A DNA stretch of 49,863 nt from Gemmatimonadota bacterium (GTDB lineage: Bacteria > Gemmatimonadota > Gemmatimonadetes > Longimicrobiales > Gaopeijiaceae), in NCBI GenBank assembly GCA_009841475.1, contig VXLT01000082.1:1-49863 (forward strand), given 5' to 3'. A program made the translations under genes and the position numbers. Positions 9,948 through 17,379 of the stretch are shown here, piece by piece; the first letter of the stretch is position 1; every line of letters starts with the position of its first letter. Under the pieces are notes generated by a model, which was not told the DNA's origin, did no database searches, and was given only the letters and a program-made list of their open reading frames with translations.

Positions 9948-11788
9948 CGGCCCTCGCGAATGACCCAGGGCTGTGTGCTGCGTCCCGCGTTGTAGTATTC
10001 GAGGAGCGTCTGTATGGTGTCCCTCGGGATTCCGTACTCGCCGCGAAGGAAGTAGTCGGCGGTCTTGGTGGCGAGGGGGGCCGCGACCGTCGAACCGCTT
10101 CCGCCGTATTCCACGAGCGCCACGACGACGATATCGGGTGCTTCGCCGAACCGCCCCGCCATACCCGTGAACCAGGCGTGGGTCTCCCGTCCGGGCACGC
10201 TCTGTGCGGTACCGGTCTTTCCGAGTACTTCGAAGTGTTCCAGCGACGACAAGTGGGCCGTGCCGCCGGGTCCCATGACCCGCCGCAGGCCCTCGCGAAT
10301 CGCATCCAGGCTCTCCTCGGAGATCTCGAGGCGCCAGGCCTCCTCGGCGGGAGCCGACCGATACAGCGTGGGCGACGGCGCGGAGCCGTCACGGGCAAGC
10401 GCGACGACGAACTGGGCCATCTTGAGCGGCGACTGGTCGTTCGGCCCCTGCCCGATCGCGAGGTTCAGCACTTCGCCCTCGGTCGCCCTCGCGCCGAACC
10501 GCTCCTCCCAGAACGACACGTCTGCGGGAAAGGTGCCGGTCGCCTGGTTGGGCAGGTCGATCCCGCACCGGTCACCGAAGCCCATCCGGTTCGCGCGTTC
10601 CAGCAGCTGTTCCAGCCCGACTTCGAGGCCCGCCTGATAGAAGAAGACGTTGCAGGAATGCTGGATGGCCCCAGCGAGAGTCAGGGACCCGTGTCCCTCT
10701 TCATCCCAGCAGCGAGCGACGCGGTTGCCGTAACGAAAACTGCCCGTGCAGGGCACCGGCATCCGCTCGGTGGGGGTGATCGCGCCCGTCTCCAGGGCGA
10801 TGGCGGCGGTCGCCAGCTTCCAGGGCGAGCCCGGGGGGTACGTCCCCATCACTGCCCGGTGGTACAGCGGTGTTACCGGATCCCTTTCGAGGCGGGCCCA
10901 TTCGGCGGGATCGACCACACCCGCGAAGACGTTCGGATCGTAGGCGGGAGCCGAATAGAGGGCCAGCACCCCCCCGGTCTCGACATCGAGCACGACAACC
11001 GAACCACCCAGGCTGTCCGGAAAGATATGGTGAATCCACTCCATCAGTTCCAGATCCACATTGAGATCGATGTCCGACCCCGGCTCTTCCGTGAGCGTGC
11101 GGATGCCCCCGAACGATCCCACGATCCGCCCCGACGCATCCACCTCCACATAGCGGAGCCCGGGCGTACCCTGAAGCAGCGCGTCGTACTGCGCTTCGAG
11201 CCCGGACCGCCCGACAATCCGCCCGGGCTCCACGCCTTCGTATTCCTCCGAGCTCAGCTCTTCCTCGTTGATTTCGCCGACGCTCCCGACGATATGCGCC
11301 CCGACCCGGCCCGCCGGATAGCGCCTCTTGGGACGCGTCTCGATCAGGAGCTGGGGGAATGCCGTCCGGCGCTCCTCCATCGCCGCAACCTCGTCGAAGG
11401 AGGCATCCATGGAGACGATCAGGGGCCTCGTACCCCGCGCGCGCACCTGCTCTTCCAGCCTTTGGAACCGCTCCTCGCCGATCTCCATGTGTTCGCGCAA
11501 CCGATTCAGTGTTGCGAGCATCGAGTCGACCTGCGCCGGCAGGATCGAGACCGAGTATCCCGGGATGTTGTCGGCCATCGGTCGTCCGGTTCGGTCCCGG
11601 ATGATCCCCCGCGGGGCGGGCAGCGTCAACGAGCGCAGCCGGTTCGACTCCGATCGCAGCAGCCAGTCCGATGAACGGGACACCTGCGCCCGGAAGAACG
11701 CCGCGACGAGCAGTCCCAACAGTGCGAAGACAACCACGCGGGCGCGCTTGGCCAGAGCCTTCTGCCTTTGCTGATCGTAGCCTTTCAT
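9944..11788 (-). CDS. mrdA: Penicillin-binding protein 2 (elongation transpeptidase)
   Basis: A class B PBP that crosslinks peptidoglycan in the rod complex. 614 residues: short cytoplasmic tail, one TM segment (about 17-34), the pedestal/dimerisation domain (about 55-240) and the transpeptidase domain. The three active-site motifs are present: SxxK at Ser321-Lys324 (SPWK), SxN at Ser378-Asn380 (SCN), and KTG at 524-526. It sits between mreD and rodA with 4-bp ATGA overlaps on both sides. Confidence 0.97.
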   Translation of the reverse strand: MKGYDQQRQKALAKRARVVVFALLGLLVAAFFRAQVSRSSDWLLRSESNRLRSLTLPAPRGIIRDRTGRPMADNIPGYSVSILPAQVDSMLATLNRLREHMEIGEERFQRLEEQVRARGTRPLIVSMDASFDEVAAMEERRTAFPQLLIETRPKRRYPAGRVGAHIVGSVGEINEEELSSEEYEGVEPGRIVGRSGLEAQYDALLQGTPGLRYVEVDASGRIVGSFGGIRTLTEEPGSDIDLNVDLELMEWIHHIFPDSLGGSVVVLDVETGGVLALYSAPAYDPNVFAGVVDPAEWARLERDPVTPLYHRAVMGTYPPGSPWKLATAAIALETGAITPTERMPVPCTGSFRYGNRVARCWDEEGHGSLTLAGAIQHSCNVFFYQAGLEVGLEQLLERANRMGFGDRCGIDLPNQATGTFPADVSFWEERFGARATEGEVLNLAIGQGPNDQSPLKMAQFVVALARDGSAPSPTLYRSAPAEEAWRLEISEESLDAIREGLRRVMGPGGTAHLSSLEHFEVLGKTGTAQSVPGRETHAWFTGMAGRFGEAPDIVVVALVEYGGSGSTVAAPLATKTADYFLRGEYGIPRDTIQTLLEYYNAGRSTQPWVIREGR

Positions 11789-12258
11789 TCTCGAGCGGAA
11801 TCCTTTAGGAACAGGTAGCGGACGGACAGCCCGGCAGCGGCGACGTACAGCGCTGCCACGGGCGACTCGATGAGTACATGATCGACGAAAACGTCGCGGC
11901 TGTCAGGGTTGGATACGAGCCAGGCCAGCAAGTCACGCACCCATTTTGCCAGGAAGAAATATGTGGACTGGAAGAAGATCGAGCGGCCCACGAACATGTG
12001 GCGGACCTGCGCCCCCATGGTCCCCACCAGCGTCAGCGCGAATACACTCGCCCCGAACGAAAGCATCGAGAAGGCGTCCTCCAGCAGCCCAAGACAGAAT
12101 CCGACGAGGGCCCCGCCCCCGAGGCTGAGCGAGCGGCTCGCCAGCAGGAGGGCCAGCAGCATGAGGTCCGGAGCCGCGTTCTGCAGGCCGAAACCGATCC
12201 GCAGAAGGAGGTGGGCGACGATCAGACCCGCAACGACGGTCGCTTCGCGGACGTTCAC
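11785..12258 (-). CDS. mreD: Rod shape-determining protein MreD
   Basis: An integral membrane protein of the elongasome that partners MreC. I place the start at the GTG at 12258, which overlaps the mreC stop (GTGA); this gives 157 residues, normal for MreD. About five hydrophobic segments are visible, plus the small-residue-rich GFCLGLLEDA motif common in MreD. Family sequence is poorly conserved, so the call rests partly on position between mreC and mrdA. Confidence 0.9.
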   Translation of the reverse strand: MNVREATVVAGLIVAHLLLRIGFGLQNAAPDLMLLALLLASRSLSLGGGALVGFCLGLLEDAFSMLSFGASVFALTLVGTMGAQVRHMFVGRSIFFQSTYFFLAKWVRDLLAWLVSNPDSRDVFVDHVLIESPVAALYVAAAGLSVRYLFLKDSARE

Positions 12259-13133
12259 CTGAAAGCGTCGGCTACAGCCACGGAATCGGCGGTGTTCGCC
12301 ACCGCCTGCAGAGTGTCTGCCGGCATCACGACGTGTACGGACGCGTAGGTCGCAGCACCGGGATAGACGGCGGGATCGATGTAGTAGCTGATGTCCCAGC
12401 CGGCCGACGCGCCGGCGACCTCTCCGACCCATCCGATGAGGATGCCGCGGGGGAAAACACCCCCCCGGCCCGAGGTCAGGACCCTTGCCCCGGGCTCCAG
12501 GTCCGACAGAAACGCGGTCCCGCGGAGCACGAGTCGGTCCTGCTCGCGAAACTGTCCCCGCTCGGCCTCGACCAGCCCGTGCGCCTGACCCTCGTTGGTC
12601 ACGATCATCGCAGACACGCGAAAGTCCGGGTGGGACCAGTCGTAGCCCATTGAACTGCCCGGACCCACCTCCTGAACCTGGCCCAGGAGGCCCTGCGCGG
12701 TGACAACCGCATCGAAGGACCGGATTCCGTCGCCGGCTCCGGCGTCCAGCCGGAAGACGCTCGATGAACCGGAGGTGCCCGATCGGATCACCGAGGCCGC
12801 CACAAGCCGGCTCGGGGACCTTTCATGGAGGTCCAGCAGATCCCTGATCTGCCGGTTCTCCTCGGCGAGAGTCGCCGCGGAGGCGACGAAGGTCAGCGCG
12901 GAGTCCAGCTGGGCCCGCACCGTAAGGTAGTCACGCGCCCGCGCCCGCGTGCGTGCAACCATCAGCTGTACCTCGATAAAGGGTCTCAGCACAGACTCCC
13001 GGAGCGCGTTTCCTATCTCGCGCTGGGCTTCGAACGGGAGATTGATGGTGATGAGAGAGAGCAGGAGAAGGCCCAGTACGATGTGGAAGTCCCGTCGCCG
13101 GTGCTTCCGGCCTCCGCTCGCCTGGCCCACCAT
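12255..13133 (-). CDS. mreC: Rod shape-determining protein MreC
   Basis: A periplasmic scaffold that activates PBP2/RodA. 292 residues: a basic N-terminus, one TM segment (about 17-34), a coiled-coil region (about 60-105, including LAEENRQIRDLLDL), then the two-beta-barrel domain with family motifs (VFRLDAGAGDGI, GLLGQV, LTSGRGGVFPRGILIG). It starts 64 bp after mreB. The 3' end overlaps the mreD start. Confidence 0.95.
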   Translation of the reverse strand: MVGQASGGRKHRRRDFHIVLGLLLLSLITINLPFEAQREIGNALRESVLRPFIEVQLMVARTRARARDYLTVRAQLDSALTFVASAATLAEENRQIRDLLDLHERSPSRLVAASVIRSGTSGSSSVFRLDAGAGDGIRSFDAVVTAQGLLGQVQEVGPGSSMGYDWSHPDFRVSAMIVTNEGQAHGLVEAERGQFREQDRLVLRGTAFLSDLEPGARVLTSGRGGVFPRGILIGWVGEVAGASAGWDISYYIDPAVYPGAATYASVHVVMPADTLQAVANTADSVAVADAFR

Positions 13134-13197
13134 CTCCGCTCACCCCCTGTGCTGCCCCGTTCGGTCCCGGTCTGCTCCCCGCCCCGGCTTCCCGGGC

Positions 13198-14241
13198 TCA
13201 CGCCGTCAGGACCGTCCGGTACTTGTTGAAGTCCTGCAAGATAGTGTTGGCGCCGCGAACGACGCACGTCATCGGTTCCTCGTCGACGCGGATCGGCAGG
13301 TTCGTCTCGAGTTCGAGCAACCTGTCCAGCCCGCGAATCAGCGACCCGCCTCCGGTCATGACGATTCCGAAATCGAAGATGTCCGAGGCCAGCTCGGGGG
13401 GAGTGATCTCGAGAGCCGAACGCACGGCTTCGACGATCGAACGGATCGGCTCCTGGATGCAGTCCCTGATCTCCTGCGAGTGTATGAGCACCAGCTTGGG
13501 GATGCCCGAGACCAGATCCCGGCCCTTGACCTCCATCTCGCGTTCGTCGTCGGTCTCGATCGCCGACCCGATCTGCATCTTGATCGCCTCCGCGGTCGGG
13601 TCGCCGATGAGCAGGTTGTAGTTCTTGCGCAGGAAGGCGGCGATGCACTGGTCGAGCTCGTCGCCACCGATCCGGGTCGAGGTGTCGGACACGATTCCCG
13701 AAAGCGAGATTACGGCGATCTCGGTGGTTCCGCCCCCGATGTCGATCACCATGCTGCCCCGCGGCGTTTCGATCGGCAGACCGACCCCGATGGCGGCCGC
13801 CATCGGCTCGGCGACCATGTAGACATCGTTGGCACCGGCCGCCTGGGCCGAGGACCGCACGGCCCTGCGTTCCAGCTCCGTGATCCCCGACGGCACCCCT
13901 ACCACCACCCGCGGCTTGATGCGGAAGATCCGCTTCGACATGACCTGCTTGAGGAAATGGCGAAGCATCAGCTCCGTGATGTCGACGTCGGCGATCACAC
14001 CGTCCTTGAGCGGCCGGACCGCCTCGATCCCCTCCGGGGTGCGGCCCAGCATCCGCTTCGCCTCGAGCCCTACGCTCATGATTCGCCGGGTGCCTCGTTC
14101 CACAGCCACGACGGACGGCTCGTTGAGGACGACGCCCTCGCCCCGGACGCAGATGAGGGTGTTGGCAGTTCCAAGGTCAACGCCGATGTCACTCGTAGGC
14201 ACGAGGCGTCGTGAACTGAACCAGCTGGAGAGTGGAGCCAA
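13198..14241 (-). CDS. mreB: Rod shape-determining actin homologue MreB
   Basis: A cytoplasmic actin-like ATPase that orients wall elongation. The phosphate-1 motif DLGTANT is near residues 22-28, phosphate-2 is DIGGGTTE, and the adenosine motif is MTGGGSLIRGLD. 347 residues from a TTG start. A GTG at 14202 would give a 334-residue form starting VPTSDIG. The longer N-terminus (SSWFSSRRLV) resembles the amphipathic membrane-binding extension of many MreBs, which favours TTG, although no clear Shine-Dalgarno precedes either. It heads mreBCD-mrdA-rodA. Confidence 0.95.
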   Translation of the reverse strand: MAPLSSWFSSRRLVPTSDIGVDLGTANTLICVRGEGVVLNEPSVVAVERGTRRIMSVGLEAKRMLGRTPEGIEAVRPLKDGVIADVDITELMLRHFLKQVMSKRIFRIKPRVVVGVPSGITELERRAVRSSAQAAGANDVYMVAEPMAAAIGVGLPIETPRGSMVIDIGGGTTEIAVISLSGIVSDTSTRIGGDELDQCIAAFLRKNYNLLIGDPTAEAIKMQIGSAIETDDEREMEVKGRDLVSGIPKLVLIHSQEIRDCIQEPIRSIVEAVRSALEITPPELASDIFDFGIVMTGGGSLIRGLDRLLELETNLPIRVDEEPMTCVVRGANTILQDFNKYRTVLTA

Positions 14242-14251
14242 AGTCAGTGCC

Positions 14252-14268
14252 CGAGTTGTCGCAACTCG
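14252..14268. promoter_or_regulatory. Perfect inverted repeat in the mreB leader
   Basis: CGAGTTG-TCG-CAACTCG is a perfect 7-bp inverted repeat with a 3-nt centre, 10 bp upstream of the mreB TTG start and downstream of its predicted promoter. In RNA it would form a compact hairpin close to the ribosome landing site; in DNA it could be a small operator. Confidence 0.4.
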
Positions 14269-14300
14269 TGTGTGGGATCGTGGGATCGACGGTTGGTCAC

Positions 14301-14329
14301 AAGGTAACCTACCGAAAAAGGCCGCTCAA
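14301..14329 (-). promoter_or_regulatory. Predicted sigma-70-type promoter of mreB
   Basis: Read on the minus strand: TTGAGC (14329-14324), 17-nt spacer, TACCTT (14306-14301). The hexamers fit the vegetative consensus moderately and the spacing is optimal. Transcription would start near 14294, leaving a ~50-nt leader before mreB. It is the only obvious promoter at the head of the mreB operon. Confidence 0.5.
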
Positions 14330-14454
14330 TTCATGCCCTTGCGGCGGACTGCGCGGAGCAACTCCCATGGCGCGGGCGAATCAGCGCGAAGCGCCGGGAC
14401 AGCGTGCGCCCGGCCGGGGCAGGAGCGCGGGGGATCGGACGAGGCGTTCCGACA

Positions 14455-16026
14455 TCACTCGACGCCCGTGCTTCCAAAACCTCCGGAGCCCCTCTCGGTC
14501 GGCGAAACGCTGGACGCGTCCTCCAGATGCGGAGCCACGTAGCGGCTGAACACGAGTTGCGCGACCCGGTCGCCACGGCGGATTTCGACCGTTTCCGGAC
14601 CCAGATTCTGCACCAGGATCCTGAGTTCGCCGCGGTAGTCCGGGTCGATGGTGCCGGGGCTGTTCGGCAGGGTGACCCCGTGCCGGTAGGCCAGTCCGGA
14701 CCTCGGCCGAACCTGGCACTCCATCCCGTCGGGAAGCTCCATCACCAACCCGGTGGCAATCGCCTGGATACCCCCCGGCGGGAGCTCGACATCCTCGCAG
14801 CTGCGAATGTCGTGGCCGGCCGCACCGGGCGTCGCGCGCCCGGGCAGTGGAAGATCGGGATTCGAGGCCAAACGCTGGAACCGCACCGTCTCCGGCGGGC
14901 CCGCCTCGCGGTCGAAAAGCCGCGGATCGAGCGGGACGCAATCGATCCCGAACGCCTCCGCCACACCGGGATGCGTCACGGTGCCGCCGGCGACGTTGAT
15001 TCCCCGCGCCAGGTCGGCGTCCGCCGCGCAGGCCTTCCGCCATCCGAGCCCGGCCAGCTGCAGACCGTACGGCAGCGTCGCATTGGTGAGGGCCAGCGTC
15101 GAGGTTCGGGGCACCGCGCCCGGGATGTTCGCCACGCCGTAGTGGACAATGCCGTCGACCTCGTACACGGGGTCGCTGTGGGTCGTGGGCCTGCTCGTCT
15201 CGACGCAGCCTCCCTGGTCGACGGCCACGTCCACGATGACGGAGCCGGGCCGCATGAATGCCAGGTCGTCGCGCGCCACGAGCTTCGGCGCTCTGCCGCC
15301 GGGCACCAGGACGGCCCCGATCACCAGGTCGGCGTCCCGGAGCTGCTTGCGCACCGCGTACCGGGTGGAGTAGAGCAGGTTGACGTTCGCGGGCATGAAT
15401 TCCGCCAGCTCTCTCAGACGCGCAAGCGAGATATCCATCACGGCGACGCGCGCACCGAGTCCGGCGGCCATCCGCGCCGCGTGAGTTCCAACCACGCCGC
15501 CACCGAGGACGAGGACCTTGGCGGGGAGCACCCCCGGGACGCCTCCAAGGAGGATGCCGGACCCGCCGCAAGGCCGCTCCAGGTACTTGGCGCCCTGCTG
15601 CACCGCCATCCGCCCGGCGACCTCGCTCATCGGCATCAGGAGCGGAAGCTCCCCGTCTTCCGGTCCCACCGTCTCATAGGCGATGGCCACCGCGCCGCTC
15701 GCCATCACGGCCCGCGTGAGACGTTCTGAGGCGGCGAAGTGGAAGTACGTAAACAGGAGCTGCCCCTCCCGGATGAGGGGCCACTCGCTCGGGACGGGCT
15801 CCTTCACCTTCATGATCATCCCGGCCCGGGCCCACACCTCCTCGGCCGTCTGCGCAATCCTTGCCCCGGCGTTCTCGTAGAAGTCGTCGGTGAAGCCGCT
15901 GTCCCGTCCCGCCCCCGCCTGCACGAGCACCTCGTGCCCGCCCCGGGTGAACGCCTCGGCGCCCGCCGGGGTGAGCGCGACCCGGTATTCGCTGTCCTTG
16001 AGCTCCGCGGGAATCCCTACGAGCAC
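14455..16026 (-). CDS. Alanine dehydrogenase-dUTPase fusion protein
   Basis: A 523-residue in-frame fusion of two complete enzymes. Residues 1 to ~370 are alanine dehydrogenase (L-Ala + NAD to pyruvate, ammonia, NADH), with the residues known from M. tuberculosis Ald at the same numbers: Arg15, Lys75, His96, Asp198, Asp270, plus the NAD loop GGGVVG (175-180). Residues ~380-523 are a trimeric-type dUTPase (dUTP to dUMP + PPi) with all five motifs: GAAGHD (401-406, His where Tyr is usual), RPRSGLA (440-446), GTIDPDYRGE (458-467), RGDRVAQ (484-490), GSGGFGSTG (513-521). A GTG codon (Val381) at the junction could start a free dUTPase. It follows the M16 gene by 6 bp. Confidence 0.93.
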   Translation of the reverse strand: MLVGIPAELKDSEYRVALTPAGAEAFTRGGHEVLVQAGAGRDSGFTDDFYENAGARIAQTAEEVWARAGMIMKVKEPVPSEWPLIREGQLLFTYFHFAASERLTRAVMASGAVAIAYETVGPEDGELPLLMPMSEVAGRMAVQQGAKYLERPCGGSGILLGGVPGVLPAKVLVLGGGVVGTHAARMAAGLGARVAVMDISLARLRELAEFMPANVNLLYSTRYAVRKQLRDADLVIGAVLVPGGRAPKLVARDDLAFMRPGSVIVDVAVDQGGCVETSRPTTHSDPVYEVDGIVHYGVANIPGAVPRTSTLALTNATLPYGLQLAGLGWRKACAADADLARGINVAGGTVTHPGVAEAFGIDCVPLDPRLFDREAGPPETVRFQRLASNPDLPLPGRATPGAAGHDIRSCEDVELPPGGIQAIATGLVMELPDGMECQVRPRSGLAYRHGVTLPNSPGTIDPDYRGELRILVQNLGPETVEIRRGDRVAQLVFSRYVAPHLEDASSVSPTERGSGGFGSTGVE

Positions 16027-16032
16027 GCCGCC

Positions 16033-17379
16033 CTACCTCCAGTCCTGATGATCCGCCTGCGCCGCTTCCGCGCCTTCCGGGCCCAGGCAGAGGATGTATT
16101 GGCGCTCCGGATCCATCACTTCGCCGGCCAGGCGCAGGATGTCGTCCTCGGAGACGCGGTCAATCCTGCGAGTCAGTTCGTCCACGGGCACGAAGGTTTC
16201 GCCGACGAGCGCGAAACCGGCAAGGCGGTGCAGCCTCGCTGCAGGGGACTCCAGGGACAGCACGATCTCGCCCTTGACCTGGTCCTTCGTCCTGCGGAGT
16301 TCCCCGCCCGCCAGGCCCTCCCGGGCAAGATCGCCATAGACCTCCCGCACCGCGTCGAGCGCGGCGGATCCAGACCCGGGGCGCGTGCCGAGATAGGTTC
16401 CACAGACTCCGGCCCGGCGATAGAACGATTGGTAGGAGTAGACCGCGTAGGCGAGGGCAAGCTCTTCGCGGATCCGCTGGAAGAGCCTTGAGCTCATCCC
16501 TCCCCCCAGGGCCGCCGACAACAGGAGCAGCGGATACCGATCAGGGTGGGATTGTCCCGGCGTGGGGTGGCCAAGCACGACGTGAACCTGGGCCGACCCC
16601 CGCGAAACCGCGGTGGTGCCCCGGGCCGGCCGGGGCGGCGGGTTGACAGCCGCAACCTCTTCGCCCGGCTCCATGTCCCCGAAACCCCGGACCACCAGCT
16701 CCGTGAACTCGTCGTGCTCGACGGCTCCGGCAGCGGCCAACACAAGATTCGCTCCCGTGTACGCGCGACCGTGGAGCTCGGCGAGGTCGTTACGCGACGT
16801 TTCCGCCAGGGTCTCGCGGCTTCCCATGATCGGCCGGCCGTAGGGATGTCCCCCCCACAACCCGTCGCCGTGCATCTCGAAGACGAGGTCGTCGGGGGTG
16901 TCCTCGACCGCCGCGATCTCCTCACAGACCACCTCCTTCTCGTGGTCCACATCCTCCTCACGCAGGAGCGGGTGCCTGACGAGGTCCGCAAGTACGTCCA
17001 CCGCCTCCGACAGGTGACGGTCCAGGACCCTGGCCTCGAACCCCGTGTGCTCGCGTGCGGTGTAGGCGTTGAGCGTGCCTCCCACACTCTCAAGCGCCAG
17101 CGCAATCTGGCGCCGGGAGCGGCGCTCCGTGCCCCGGAACACGACGTGCTCGAGCAGGTGGCTCGCCCCCGCCCGCCCGGCGGGATCCTGCGCCGCCCCC
17201 TGGCGCACCCAAGCCCCGGTGGCGACCGAGCGGACCCCCGCCATCGCTTCGGTAACGACCTCGACGCCGTTGTCCAGCCGGGTGAACCGGCAGGCACCCG
17301 CCGCGACACCGTCCCGGGTGAGCGTCGTCCCGTTCGCCAGGGCGCCTGAAGCGGCCCGGCCCCGGGGGTTGCGGCTCAA
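16033..17379 (-). CDS. M16 family zinc metallopeptidase (pitrilysin/MPP-like)
   Basis: A processing-peptidase-like protein of about 448 residues. The inverted zinc motif HLLEH (His74, Glu77, His78) is intact, and the distal Glu lies in the EKEVVCEE stretch about 70-80 residues on. The second, non-catalytic M16 domain follows with GGGMSSRLFQ and the YSYQSF region. The same gene order (pnp then an M16 peptidase) is common in many bacteria. The likely start is the TTG at 17379, which overlaps the pnp stop (TTGA). No ATG or GTG lies between it and the conserved part, so the exact start is uncertain. Confidence 0.93.
   Translation of the reverse strand: MSRNPRGRAASGALANGTTLTRDGVAAGACRFTRLDNGVEVVTEAMAGVRSVATGAWVRQGAAQDPAGRAGASHLLEHVVFRGTERRSRRQIALALESVGGTLNAYTAREHTGFEARVLDRHLSEAVDVLADLVRHPLLREEDVDHEKEVVCEEIAAVEDTPDDLVFEMHGDGLWGGHPYGRPIMGSRETLAETSRNDLAELHGRAYTGANLVLAAAGAVEHDEFTELVVRGFGDMEPGEEVAAVNPPPRPARGTTAVSRGSAQVHVVLGHPTPGQSHPDRYPLLLLSAALGGGMSSRLFQRIREELALAYAVYSYQSFYRRAGVCGTYLGTRPGSGSAALDAVREVYGDLAREGLAGGELRRTKDQVKGEIVLSLESPAARLHRLAGFALVGETFVPVDELTRRIDRVSEDDILRLAGEVMDPERQYILCLGPEGAEAAQADHQDWR

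Noticed and set aside
7860-9995. A 711-codon plus-strand open frame over accD and rodA
   Set aside because: Same cause: it overlaps two complete known genes and encodes no recognisable domain.
15000-15100. Possibility that the Ald-dUTPase fusion is a frameshift artefact
   Set aside because: Both domains are complete and share one frame with no disrupted motif at the junction, so no indel needs to be invoked; only reads could show a lost stop.
16494-17309. Alternate-frame ORF of 271 codons inside the M16 gene
   Set aside because: Its sequence is Arg/Ser/Thr-rich and the correct frame contains the HLLEH zinc motif.
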